In this document: piece after piece, positions 13,401-26,900 of the stretch
How positions within the stretch are numbered: the first letter of the stretch is position 1
How the letters are laid out: every line of letters begins with the position of its first letter
Assembly (NCBI RefSeq): GCF_963678635.1
Contig: NC_087062.1
Location: forward strand, 40,471,676 to 40,535,675
Direction: 5' to 3'
DNA: 64,000 nt
Source: Symsagittifera roscoffensis
Lineage: Eukaryota > Xenacoelomorpha > Acoela > Convolutidae
Translations under genes and position numbers: made by a program
The notes under the pieces: generated by a model
What the model saw: the letters and a program-made list of their open reading frames with translations, nothing else
The model's database searches: none
What the model was told of the DNA's origin: nothing

Positions 13401-16400
13401 GAGATCGAACAAAAGGACTACTTTTCCTATCATAAAGCCCCGGCGGTATTAATTTCAGTTCAATTTACGTTGAAAATGCTCTCATAAAAAAGTTTTTGAT
13501 CATAAGGGATGCTATTGAATTCAAAAAGTGAATAAATTTTGTAGTTAGAATTGATGATTAGTTGTATTCCAACCTAGCTGCCTGCTGTCTGAAGGCATTG
13601 AGGAATATATTCGGCGTGAACAGGTCAGACAAGTCCACTGGTTCTCTGAACAGACTGCTACTGTCTTGAGGATTGCTCTTCACCTTGAGATACCATCGCT
13701 CCACACTGGCTGCCTTGCTGACAACACTAGACAGATAGTCCAGTGGATCCAGAGGTCCTTCACTCAGAGACAGCCAACTGGTCGGCGTCTGAAATGGCGT
13801 CATATTTGATCAAAATAAATTGAACTTAAAATTTCATATACAAAAAACCTTAGACATTTGTTGTCGACTAGACAAATTGATAAAAAGCAGAAAAGTTTCT
13901 TTGAATATAAGACCTTTTGCTACAAAACGGAGCAAATTAAAATGACGCAAAAAGTAAATTAGAATATTTTGCAGCAACATATTATCTTCAAAATTTGAAA
14001 ACATTACTGATTTGGCTAACGATTCAATAATGAGCCGATTTGATTTCTCTTTAAAACTGAGAAACGAATAAATTTTGTGTTCTTTTCTTGAGTTGAAAAG
14101 TGAGCAATTCGTAAAGCTATACTTTTTCCCCTCAAAATGTTAAGGTTAAAATCAATGTTAAAATCGTGTTCAGTTCAAGCCTAAAATAGCGAAAGTGAGC
14201 TACAGAATTTTACTAATTTTTTACCTCTCTCTTTAGCAGAGCAGACGCCAGTTGTCTGATATCAGTCGTGATCATGGCCTTGCCCTTGAGCACTTTGGCC
14301 AGTGCAGTTAGAGACTGGTGTATAGTGTTGATCAGTTTGAGAGCATTGAATCTCTCCAGTTTCACGAAGGACGAAACCGGACTCTCCTTCTTGCTTCCCT
14401 TGGAGGAGGAGGCATCGGACCCCATGGCGTAGTTACCGATTTGGTGCAGCATCCCACTGTCCGTCACGTTCTCCTCGCGCTAAATTCAAAAACGGGTATT
14501 CATATTTATTGCAAAAAAACATCGATTCCGAAAATATCTGTTTGGTTATATAGACATAGATTTAAACAAGCTGTCAAAAATTGCTTAAAATTTTCCGGCT
14601 AGGCCTCAGTGGAAATCTCCTTAGCCTTTGTTGTTTCAAAGCTGCATAAAAACGGAGCATAAACGCCACTTAAAAAGAGCTCATAAACTCACATATAAAC
14701 ACAGATGCGAGGCGGACAGAATCACACTACTTGCGATACAAAAATGAATGAATATATTTACGTACAAATTAATATTTTTTGGAACAAAATTACCTATCCC
14801 GTAGTGACAAAAACTGATTATCTACAGAAAAATATATAGATTTCAGATCTGCTACATTTTATATAGTAATAATTCGGTTATATAGTTTTACACAGAGGCG
14901 AAGTTGCGCTTCGCAAACACAAGCCAGTAAAATGCTAAAAAAGAGCTCTAAACAGGCAAAACAAACTGAAACAAGAAAAAGATTTAAAATATACCTTGAA
15001 AATTTTTTTTTTTGAGTTTAGGAGCATCATGTTCTCACATCTGCTTCAGAACCGCTTATTATTTTACTAACACCAATAAGGCAGCTACAGTTTCTATCAA
15101 ATTGCCAATGTTATGCAGCAAACAAACGACTGAAAAAAAAATATTTAAATGTTCTGGACTTGAATATCCAAGCCACTGTCGCTTGGAAGTAAACTAGTGG
15201 CCCAGCTAATGCTAGATCTACCTGTTCTAATAATTTTAATCATATTTTGACCCGATACGAAAATGCGTAGTTTTCAAAATTTCAAAAAGTAGACTTAACG
15301 CTAAACCCTCGTGTTTATCTGCTTAAGTAGGGGATAAATCGCCAACTTTAAGGAGAAAACTACTACTCGCTCTTTCAATTGAAGTTTTTATCTCGGATTT
15401 TGGCCGGGTAGACTTTGAAAAAAAAAGCTAAAAAGATTCCAAAAATCGATCAAAACTTCAAAATTATGAAATTTTCTCAATCCATAAGGAACCCTGGTGT
15501 TTTTCTGCTTAAGTAGGGGATAAACCGCCAATTTAAAGGAGAAAACTACTACTCGCTCTTTCAATTGAAGTTTTTATCTCAGATTTTGGCCGGGTATATT
15601 TTGAAAAAAAAAGGCTAAAAAGATTCCAAAAACCGATCAGACATTCAAAAATATGAAAATTCCTCAATTCATAAACTTTTCCTTAGTAAAGCATGGGAAT
15701 AGCCTATTTTTCACGCCCTGGTTCTCAAATTGAAGATTTCGGCACCCTGATTTTTTAGATTGAACCCTTAATATCAGATTTAGCAAGTAGTTTTCAAGAA
15801 TAGTGACGAAATTTCAAAAAAAAAAGAAAGAAAAAAACTTTCTGAAGTCAAAATCAGCTTTTCTACAAAAACACAGGGAAAAGACAGATCGCACAGGAAA
15901 AATTTAAGTACCTCAGAATTAGCAGGTAGCGAAAAATTGAAACTTCTGCGAAAGGCGCAAACATTTTCCAGAGCGTCGCGAAAAAAAAAACGAAAAACAA
16001 ATCCCATAGATTTTCATACTACGTTTTTTTTCAAACCGGACCTAACACTAACCAATAAAGCAGCAACATATGCCATTAAAATGGCTATGCCTAAATCAGC
16101 TTAAATATGATTAAACTGAAATTTACCAATAGTGCCACCAAATGAGCACTTTTATTTGCAATTTAGGTTAGAAAAAAAAACCTTCGTGATAATACACCAC
16201 GCTTAGCTTGTGTAAAAAAGTGATTGCAATGCATTTTGTATTGAAAAGTCTTATACTCTTAATTTTAATATTTTTTTGGTAAATAATCGATAAAATCGAT
16301 CACTGTTCGGAAAATAGTTGCAGATAAACCGATTCTACACTTGAGTTAATCGGTAGATTTGTCTGTGTATAATCGATTTTTATCCATTCTTTTTTCACTG

Positions 16401-17934
16401 CGGGGCACTACTAAAAGTTTTATAAAAGGCATGTAAGAAAAAAGCTGCACCTTCACAGAAAAATGCTCTGCTGGACTGTAGACACAGTACAGCTTCAAAA
16501 AACTTTCAGCGTCCAAAATTATGCCAACCAATTTATGGTATCAAATAAGAAATTATCAAAAATATGCCAACTAAGTAAGGAGTTTATTGACGATGCATCT
16601 CACCTGGAGCACGTTTTTCCAGTGGTTCAGGAACGGGGATATCTCAACATTCCACTTCTCCCGCTGGAATGTCTCGGTGCTAGTCACAGAAACCAACAGT
16701 TTCAGCTGGTTAATCACTTGGCCACTCTTGATCACCTGGGCGGATCTCTCTATGTTAGGAGGGAGGCCGAACAACATCGGACGGTCCTCGCCTATCTGGC
16801 CAATGAGAGTCTGGAACGCCTGGACACAGAAACAAATCATGTTAAGCATTGTCTGTGAAAAAATTGGGTAAATTCCATTATGTGAGAAAACTATTCATTT
16901 TAGTTTGACGCCTCAAATGAAATAGCTATCTCCAAAAATTTGAACCTCGTATAAGTAATTTTGTCGCATGGCCAATTTATATTATTTTCAAGAGGCATTA
17001 TCGCGACAAAAGTTCTCAATATCATCATTTATGACGTACTGATCGAATTCGAAATCATCAGTATTTACCAAGCGCACGGAGATATTACTAAGCGAAAGAA
17101 CATGTATGGCCGAACCATGATTAACAAGCGAATTGTTATTCATCACACTTTTATGAAATACCTTGATGTTAGTTGAGTTGGGCAAAGGGGGTATGGCGTC
17201 GGAGAGTTGTCCAGATGAGGCCATATTGGAGTTGAAGTACCTCCTCAGATATGATTCGAGCACCTTCATGTCGAACGAGTTGTCCACTCTGCCACCGTAG
17301 ATCGCATTCTTGAACAGACCATGAACAAAATCCCACTGCAGGTCCCCACCACCTCCTCGTCCTGAACAGGTCAATACCGGTCAAACTCTCAAAATGGCTC
17401 GACCATAAATTCATTTTAACAGAAACTGACATTCTTAGAAAAAGTATGTAGCAGGTAAACTTAAACTGTCGTCAAAAATTATATCAATCACGACGACTTT
17501 TCTATAGACGTAGGATTATGGCGCCTCAAAACAAATGATATTGTAATGAATGCTTCTCAAATTTTTATCATGCAAATTTGGTATCCTTTTGATATCAGCT
17601 TGGGGTAACAAAATTGCTGATAGAATTTTCAATGATGTGGAAAACAACTGAGCGTTCTCAAAAACCAACAATCGCCTTGCAAACCTCCTTGTTCCGCCAA
17701 GTTTGTAATGATATCCGCTCCGGACCTCAAATCTGCCAGGCTAAACTCATAGAATTTAGTCCACCCCTGCGGAATATAAGTCCTCCTCTCCTCTACCACA
17801 GCATGAAACCAAGCCAATGCAAACAGTGCTTTGCTTCTTTGGGGGTTGTCTCCTTTGGCAAAGAACTGAGGAGTCCAGTTCTGGAATGTCCTCTCGATAT
17901 TACTTCGCACACCAGGTGGCGACTCATAGGTTAC
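7418..17934 (-). CDS. DYNC2H1: DYNC2H1 exons 37-44, C-terminal region
   Basis: Exons 17934-17685, 17361-17162, 16819-16604, 14479-14225, 13788-13574, 13351-13264, 8007-7891 and 7597-7418, about residues 3878-4383. Conserved blocks are [119 protein letters not shown], and the end [21 protein letters not shown] to a TGA at 7420-7418. A Gly-rich insert (GRGGGGD) lies at the 37/38 junction. Exon 42 (88 nt) was found from the alignment; it lies 5.2 kb from exon 43. Confidence 0.92.
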
Positions 17935-20900
17935 CTAGATCAAATTGCATTAAATTCGCAAAAATAAAATTTTGCATTAACACCAGCATGCATTTCACCT
18001 ATGAAAAAAAAAAACAATGACAGTTTGCCTCGAAGGAAAGATTTTAAAAAGTCTTTAATCGAAACAACCTAATTTTCCCGATTTTTGTTCTATTTTCCGA
18101 TAGAGAAATAGCGGAACCTGTCACACTACAGGTGATCAACAAAAAATTGAACCAAAAGTAATTTGGGTTTTAAATGTTTGTATACCTTCAGACAGCTCTG
18201 CAGAAGGACTGTGGGGAAATTAGGATGTGGCTCAGCTGTAAGGAACAATCTGAAGTTATTGTGCGGAGAGAGGGAGTTCAGTTCCTTTTCCAGAGTGGGC
18301 AGCCAGGCTGTGACCAGATGGACGTTCTTGAGGCACAGCCATTCACCCGAGGAGGCACAATGACGCAGTTTGTTAATGGCAATTTCGGACTGACCTTGCC
18401 CCATTGCAATCTAAATATATCATTTTCAAATAGTGATCACTTGCTTGTCTGACTCGAGAGGACAGAGCTGCTTCACATGCAGAGCTGGTCAATAAAAAAC
18501 AGGGGTTGTTTTAAACAGTAAAACTGTTTTAAACACTGTTTAAAACATGACTCAATTTTAGTGTTTTAAACAGTGTTTCATGTTTCGACTGCGAGGGCGC
18601 AATTATTACGCAATTTAACTGGCAGCTGTTACTTGATTCATCCAAATTAACACGTACAGTGCAGTTCTTTCAACAAGCTATCAAGTGCGCATTTGCCATG
18701 CAAGTTTTGCTGACAATGGGGTATGTGGAAGGGGACCTCAGGAACAGCCTTTCCTCAGAGAAAACTGAGAAACTAGCATTTTGTATGCGTTGCTTGAAAA
18801 AATAAATTCTTGCAAAAAAAACATGTTTTAAACTGTTTAAAACGTTTAAAACAGTTTTAAACGTTTTTTTTAAAAAAAAACATATTTTGACCAGCCCTGT
18901 TCACATGCTAACTGAACGCGTACGAAAGCATGTTGCCATTTTTCTGGCTCCAGGCAATTACTTTTGTCTGGATGACAAAATGTCCAGTTTTTCCTTCAAA
19001 TACTATAACTAACTTAAGATTTGCGGAGTCGACTTTCTTGAAAGACATAAAATTCTCTTTTTGAAATTTGATTTTCGAACAATCGCTAAAAATGACGCTG
19101 TTTTAAAACCGTTTTTACAACATGGCAGCCCAGTACAAGTCTAGATCAAGCCTTTAGGGTTTCACTTGGCATTTTTCGCTAATGCAGGACTCTCAATGAA
19201 TAAAAATATGAATAACCATTTCTTACAAATATTAAATATACTTTAAAAGTCCCTATTTAATCAAACTTCAAACATGAATCCAAAACTAACTTCGTAAAAC
19301 TGATTCTTATCCACCACTCCCACTTTCTCCACCAATTCCTGCAACTCTCTGCTGGGATCCGCCCCAGGGGAGACTATGAACAAAACAGGCTCAGAGGGGA
19401 GTGTCTCTTTGTAGATTTTCTCGATGTTGGTGGCCGATGTTTGAAGGGAGGCAAGGGAGAGAGATTGGGCTGCGAACACTTTCATGGCACTCTCTAGTCG
19501 GTCCGGTCGGAGGGCTTGTACCACAAGCAGCTAAAAAACAATAAAAAAAATAATTTAATGGAGGTTGAGGTCTAGAAATTTGTGATTGAAACAACAATTT
19601 TTTTTGAGGAAAATGGATTTGTGAGCATTTTTTTTAAATTTCTACAAAAAAAAACATTTTTAGCACATAAATTTATTCTCGCAAAGGACGATCATTTTTT
19701 TTGGATTGATCAGACAAAAATGCGTGTAGCCAAATAGTACCAAAACAATGCCTCTTTAGAATATAGCATGGCGACATATTGCGACACGAGTCTCAAATGG
19801 CGCTTCGAAGATAGTAAGAAACAGCTTTTACTTTCTGGAATGGTGTGATGGACTTCTGAATGTGGTGGGGGAAGTGGGTTGGCTTCTCACACTCGTCACT
19901 CTGCCAGAAGTCACTCCAGGCACTCTCGTCGTGCAAATTGAGTCTACTGTACAGACTAGGCAGCACACTCTTGAGAAGCACCAGAGACTGTTCACACTCC
20001 TTGCCACCTGAAGTTTTGACTCATTAACTATCACAGACTGTACTAATTGGTGTAAATGTTTATTCATAAGTTAATTCAAAAGTTGGCACGAATGAATAAA
20101 ATTTATAAGCTACTCTTTTCCTAGGTAAAATCTTTTCCTGGGATAAGTTTGCTTTAAAAAAGATGTTTGAATGGAAAACCCGGGTGAATTCAATTGAGGC
20201 AATCATTTATTTGATGCTGTGAATTTCGAGAACCTAGTTTCTCAATTTCAATGACAGCAAAACTTGAATGACCCGCAGAGCAGGTAAGCCTTCATGATTA
20301 TGAATTTGAAATCGCACACAAACTTACTATCTGTTAAAACACAAAACAAGATCGACTTTATTTGTACAAAAAGCTGATTTTGATTTTTGAGTGGGACAAT
20401 TTCTACCTGACTGCTTGAAGATCCACTTCATCTCATCTACGTTCACTTTTCCACTCAAGGAAGCTGTACGCGTGAACAACTCCCACTCCTAAAACATTAT
20501 CGACCTAGATGTCCCTGTCTGATCCCAGAATCGAAAGTCAGTCTGAGAAAAATTTCGTTTATATCTACGCTTTTTTGTATTCTTCAAGCAATGGTGATAT
20601 TTAACATTCAAACTAAAATTTCTAAGAAACACTAAGAGTTCTGTCTGATGATAAAGACTGCGCTTACATTGTGCTGGAACTTGTCGTGGTTAAGCATGTG
20701 TGCGAGGTGAGTGGCGAAAGTGAGTGTGTCTGCCTTGAGGAGGGAGCGACTGACTTGTTCGAACACCATCTGCACGAACACCTTCTCCAGACTCACGATC
20801 CTACTCTCACTTCCAGCCTCACTTCCTGTCTGAAATGGAAAAGTCGTAATTTACAACAACAAGCAAGGGATTCATCTATCGCCCAAAACAATCAGTAAAA

Positions 20901-23900
20901 TAAGAAGCATTTCACAGTTAGCACAATTGCAAAGGCAAGTTTTTGGCTATCAACGGTACCTGCTCCGTGTTGAGCGCACTGCAATTGAGGATTTAATAAT
21001 ATTAGTAAATGACCTCAATTTATACTTTACTGATATCAGGACAATAAAAAATACTCATGAAGTATAAACTCACTTCGTATTCAAGCGAACGTTGGAACAG
21101 TCTTATAAAAGACGCCAGTGAGAATTTGTACATGTTGCTGATCCGGTGCAGGTCTGTGATTATGAAATAAATCCTGCTGGCTCTCTTGGCCAGAGGCAGA
21201 AACGCATTCCTCTCTTCAGTTAAGTTCTGCTGGAGTCTTTGCGATTCCTGAAGCGAGTTTGAGATAGTAGTGCTGCTCTCTTTGGTCCTCGCAAGGGAAT
21301 CGATGAGTTGCTTATTCTCAAGGAGGTTCCCCTCAGCTGTAGCGAGACTCTCGAGCAGTTCATCTTCTAGTTTGACTAGCTGCAGCTTCAAATTCTCTTC
21401 CTAAAAATATAAGAAGCCAAATTTTCGGATCTTCAAAAATTAATTTTTTAAAAACACTATGAAGATTTTTTTGGTTAAGAACGCTGGACTACGTACATTT
21501 GATTATGTACTAGTTGAATTTGAAAAAGCAAAATCACTGAGCAATAAATTGAGGAAAAATTCACCTGCTCAAGCAGCTGTGACTGTCGCTCCTCCAGCTC
21601 AGGTTTCTCATGTTTGATTGCCACTCCCAATAACTGTCCCTCCAGCCCGGCTCTGGTGGTGGTGAAGTTGACCTCAGTAATGACTGAGGCGACATCAGGG
21701 GGCAGTTGAGGGGATGGGTTGCGGGTGGCGAGGAAAAGACGAAACTCAGGGTTGTAGTCTACTAGTTTATCGCCGACCAGAACCATCTTCCGCGCTCCTA
21801 TGAAATAGAAAACACTCGTTTTTTATTGTAATAAAAATCAACCTTACCCAAGAAAAAAAAATACATTCAGCTCTCAAAAATAACCAAGAAATTGTTTAAC
21901 GGTAAAATTAATTCAGCCAAAACTTGTTCCAAACCATTTCATATGCAACTGTATGGTTTTTTATATTGAAAGGACCAAAAATTAGCCCTACCATTGAAAA
22001 CTTTTTTGCCAAAAAAATTACAAAAACATAGCCAACAGTTACTTGGAAAAAGTGTCAATGAACACAAGGAAACAAAAAAAAGATTTTTTGAAGTTTTATT
22101 TCTTTTTCGAATAATGAAGAAAAACATACACCAAGTTACAGGTGTTTGAATTCCAAACCATTTTTTTTTATATTTTAGCGCTTTTTCCATAACTTTAATC
22201 CAACTAAAGAAATCTCTTCTTGAGGAAGTTTTTTCAGTTGGGAATTCTGGAAATTATAATCAAATTTTGAAAGTAAAAGTTGTTCACATTTTTTCACTTT
22301 CGTAATTGGTGAACGAAATTTCTCCATTTTTCAGCAAATGAAATTGAGTTGAATTTCAAAGAAAGAGGCAAGACAGAGCTTCGCTTAACTTGTGATACAA
22401 CACGAACATAGCAGATATAAATTGAAACAAAAACAAAATTTTTTTTGAAAATGCCGAGAAAAACTACATCTATCAAATTTTCTTAACTTTGAAAAAAGAT
22501 GCCAAACAAGACAATCGAAAGTTAAGGTAATACCGATAAGATAAAAACTCATTAACTTTAATGCCGAGTACAAATACGAAAAATATACCAAAACGGAGTT
22601 ATTGAAAAATAACCATTCATTAAAACTGGTGTTATTTTAAATGCAGAGAAGCTCAAAGTATGTCTGCTAGCTGACGAAAAAGCAGATTTTGAGATAATGA
22701 TTCAGTTATTTTGTCGGACAAGTTGCTTGCAGGACACACTGTTTAAAAAAGTCTACGTTCCAAATTGATAAAGCCTGCTAATCGCAAGCATAATAATCAC
22801 ATGCGTAGTAATTACGTGCAAAACAACCGACGTAGCAAAAAATTCAAAAAAAAAGTTTTTTTTTGTAGCTGAAAGAAATTGTATAGAAAACGTTCAATGC
22901 AGAGGCAAAATTGAGCTTCGGTCTAGTAGCGATATAACAATTAAGGGATGAAATTACTACTACGCTAAAAATAGCAAACAGATCATCGAATTATGTTACA
23001 ATTGCAGAAGGAAGTTAAAAAAAAATGAGAAAAAAAATAAAACAAAACCTGGTTTTTCTTCGTAATTGAATTCATTGTTTTTTTTTCAAATGGTCCTAGT
23101 GAGATTGAATTTAGGCATCTAAAAAGCTGGTGTTGGAGTCCTATTGATCTCAAACATACTACCGGACACTTTACGAAAAAACGGTAAATAGGCCGACAGA
23201 ATAGAAGCCGACATCCAATACGCAGAAACTCAGCCAAAAATTGTCGTCAAAAAACATAAAGGAAAAAATCTTATGTAACGCCCACAATAGATCCACGATA
23301 GCTATAAAGTTAAGTATAGTATGCAAAGCAGACGACATAAATTGGAAAGTAAACCGACAGAGAGTAAATAAAGAACCATGAAGCCGAAAAACCATCAGTG
23401 GAAAGTTAATATCAAAACTCTATGCTTATACATACAATGGTGTAAGGTCTAGATATAGCATGAGTAGTAACTAGTATCCGGTGGTTCAATCGGAGCTTTC
23501 ATGAACCTGAGCTGATGAAACGGAGCTCATGAAATCATAAGTGATTCAACTGATTTTGTTAAACTAGTTGTTAACCCGGAAAAAAGTATTCCGACTTGAT
23601 AACGCTTACTAATAATAAAAAAAAACTGAAGTTCCCCGAAAAATGTCACTCAAATACATCAAGCAATAAGCCTACAGAAATTTAAGAGAAAGCGGAATTT
23701 TCGAAAAGAACCCGTGCTGCGTTAACTAGGCCGACAAATATAAACAAAAAAACCAAAAGCCCTAATGATGGCCCAAAAGTCCGAATGATTCGCAAGCACT
23801 AGCAAAAAAACGACAAAAAGTAGCTCCATAAAAACTTTGCTCTACCGGAGTCGATCCTACGACGAGAAAACGTATAGTCCTTGTCCTCACATCTGCGCTA

Positions 23901-26900
23901 CGAACCCTGGTAACTTGCAAGCACTAGCCACAAATAAAGCAGCTACATATGCTAATAAAACTCCAATGCGATGCAACAAAAGTGGCACCAAACACAAATA
24001 GACACAGTTTAGCATGTAATAATTCAAACACAGAGGCAGAGTTGCACTTCGCATACACAAGCAAAAACATGACCGATAACGCTACTAGAAAAAACTGAAT
24101 GACTAAAACGTTGAGTCTACAAAAATTCTTAAGTGACGCACGCCATTTATGAGTCTAAACAATTATGACGCATCAGTAGTACCAGTCAATTTTAAAAAAT
24201 TACCAACTAACATGACTCAATTTATAGAGCGGACGCATTTTAACTAGTATACGAAAAAGTGCACTAGAAACATCCGACCCTGTCCTGGTTCGAACCCTCT
24301 TATTTTGCTGCGGGTCTCCTTCTCTACCTCTACGCTATGATCCATGATAGCTTGAATAAAATGCTATTTGTAGTATAACAGTCTGTGTTAATATCCGTAG
24401 CATTGGCTGTACTTAATAGCTGGTTATTGATCAAAATGAACACTTTCAAAATGAACTCTGTCGCAATGAATATTTGCGACTCAGGTGGGAAAAAAAGAGA
24501 GTTCATACAATCACACAAGATTTGCTTGTGTAAATAGAACAGACAGGCATCCACACTAACGTTGCATATATTAAATTTGAAAGCATTCAGCGAAATTTTT
24601 TTATGAATAATACTTTTCAAAAAAATTGCAAAACATATTCAGTTTAAAAATTTCTCAAATCAAGTTTTATTTTTGTACTGTTGTTTGAAACAAATAGCTT
24701 TTTTCGGTTCATTTGATGAATGAAAAAAGGCATCAACTGTGTTAACTTATTACTAATCAAACGTCACAGCACATGCTTTCAAAAAGACGTAAATTGACAC
24801 CAAAATTTGCAACTATTGGAAAAAAAAACTCGTACCATTACAGTACGCTCGCAAATTCGATAGTGTACAGAAATGTTACTTTTACGTGCAAAATTTGAAG
24901 GACAAAGTTGCTTACGATAGAAAAAGTCTAGTAACCGGTTGCAACACGCTTGCTTATCGCAAGGGTAAAGAAGTCAAAAGTCAACCCCGAACAACCAAAA
25001 TTATGAACAGGTTATGAACAATTTGTAAGACTTTTCTTTAAAAAACTACCTAAATATGCGATAAATCACTTCATTCATTACAACTTAATAAACCATCGAA
25101 GTAAAAATATCAATTAAAGTTGCTAAAATCAAAGGTGGGAACTGCTATTTTTTGCACAACAAAACTAAGAAGCAATGCAATTCAGATGCAAATCAAACTG
25201 ACCTTGAGCAATGAGGTCTCCTCTGAGGATCGGAATGAGCAATGGCTCCACACTGTCCACCTCCTGAATCAGCAGAGTCTTGCCAAACCGCACAGCCAAT
25301 TCCACACTGTTGGCCAGGGAGGGGTCCTGCTGGCTGACTACTTCCAGTCTCTGGTCCTTCAACTGTGCCTTGAGGAATTCAGAGGCACGTTTGGAGGGGT
25401 CCACTAGGAAGGGTCTCAGGGAGGCCTACAAAGTTTTCACGAATTGAAAATGTGATAATTTTGAGTAAACGTTCTGATGAGACGAGATATTATTTTTAGA
25501 GTTATGACAAAGGAGCCATTCAAAACTCTGAGCATTGAACACATATTATTCTAAATCTAACGAAGATGAAAAACTCATGATTTCAAAAAATCACACAATA
25601 CTTAGAACCTGACCCAAAAAACAAATAAAAGAATAGATGACGAAGAGCTGAGAGGAGATGTGTACACATAGCCACAAGATCTAATATCGATAGGTACTTA
25701 CGCCAAGTTCAACTACTGCTAGCTGCATAAACAAACCAATCAATTTATTACACGGAAAACAGCAAACAGTCAGAAACTTTTGATTTGATTTCTGTTGTCA
25801 CAGTTTCTACATTTCATTTATCGCTGCAATAAAAACTGAACTCACCTGAAGAATGACAATGGCATTCTCCAGCGACAAATTATCGGAGGGCAACCCTTTC
25901 GATTTCCACACCAGCTGCTCACTCTCCGAACTCAGGAACCTCTTCAGGTTGAACTCACTTGACCCCTGACTACTATCTCCCCCGTAGACTATGTGGGTCC
26001 AGATCGAAGTGACAGCTGACCTGACGTCTTCTGGTTCTCCTGAGAGGTAGGTTATGAAAGCAGCTGCTAAGAGTGCTTTCTGAGGAAGGAGACCCAGGTC
26101 ACTCTCCAATTCTTTCATCTGTGAACAAACGATTTCAAATTAATTTAAGGATTGGATTTTTTCCAAACCAATATCTAAAATATGTCAGAAACCAGAAGCT
26201 TCGTTTCAGCACAATAATCAATCAACCGAATTGATTGTACGGACATCAGGGCGGATTTAGGATTTTCTCGAAGGGGGAGGCGGATTTCCAATTTTTTTTT
26301 CGAAATAGTCAACTTTTTTTAGGTTGACCAAATTGATTTCCTGAACTCTCCCAAACACCGATAAAGACCCTAATCTGGCCAAATTTTCTGCGCCGAATGG
26401 AAATTTGGAAAAAAATACATGCCAAAAAGGGCGTTTCAGGCATTTTTTTTGAAATAATTTGACCAGAAAATCGTGTTTTTCGGCACGCGCTCCCCCAAAA
26501 AATTAGTATATGTTGGCGCCAAAGGCGTCATTAGGAAAAAATTTTAGGGTCGGTCAGCCAAAAATGGATGTCTTAAAACAGTACTACCGGGTTCCCCTCC
26601 CCCATCCCCCTCCCCTAAATCCGCCCCTGACGGAGACAAAGTACGGTTAATCCAAGAAATCACAAGCACGTGGAATCGGTCGGTCAACATTAAACATGAA
26701 CACGTTTTTTTTTCCACAAACATGGCCGTTAGTTAGAGAGCGTTTTGCTGCCAAATGAAAAATGTAACAAATTTAACTGTAGATTGTAAAAAAGATATCA
26801 TGATATACGGCACAGGATGCTAGGTATAACGATACATTATGACCAAAAACAACCATGGAAACTCAAAAAATTTTGATATTCAAAACATTTACATGAAATT

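Noticed and set aside
13574-13580. Exon 41 running on to a stop (RLEYN) as the end of the protein.
   Set aside because: The GTTGGA donor just before it joins exon 42, and the conserved C-terminus follows in exons 42-44.
20960-20978. A 19-nt micro-exon between dynein exons 31 and 32 (CAG before, GTACCG after).
   Set aside because: It would add 19 nt and need a different acceptor for exon 32. Joining exon 31 directly to exon 32 keeps the frame and matches the human spacing to RIVSLEKVF.
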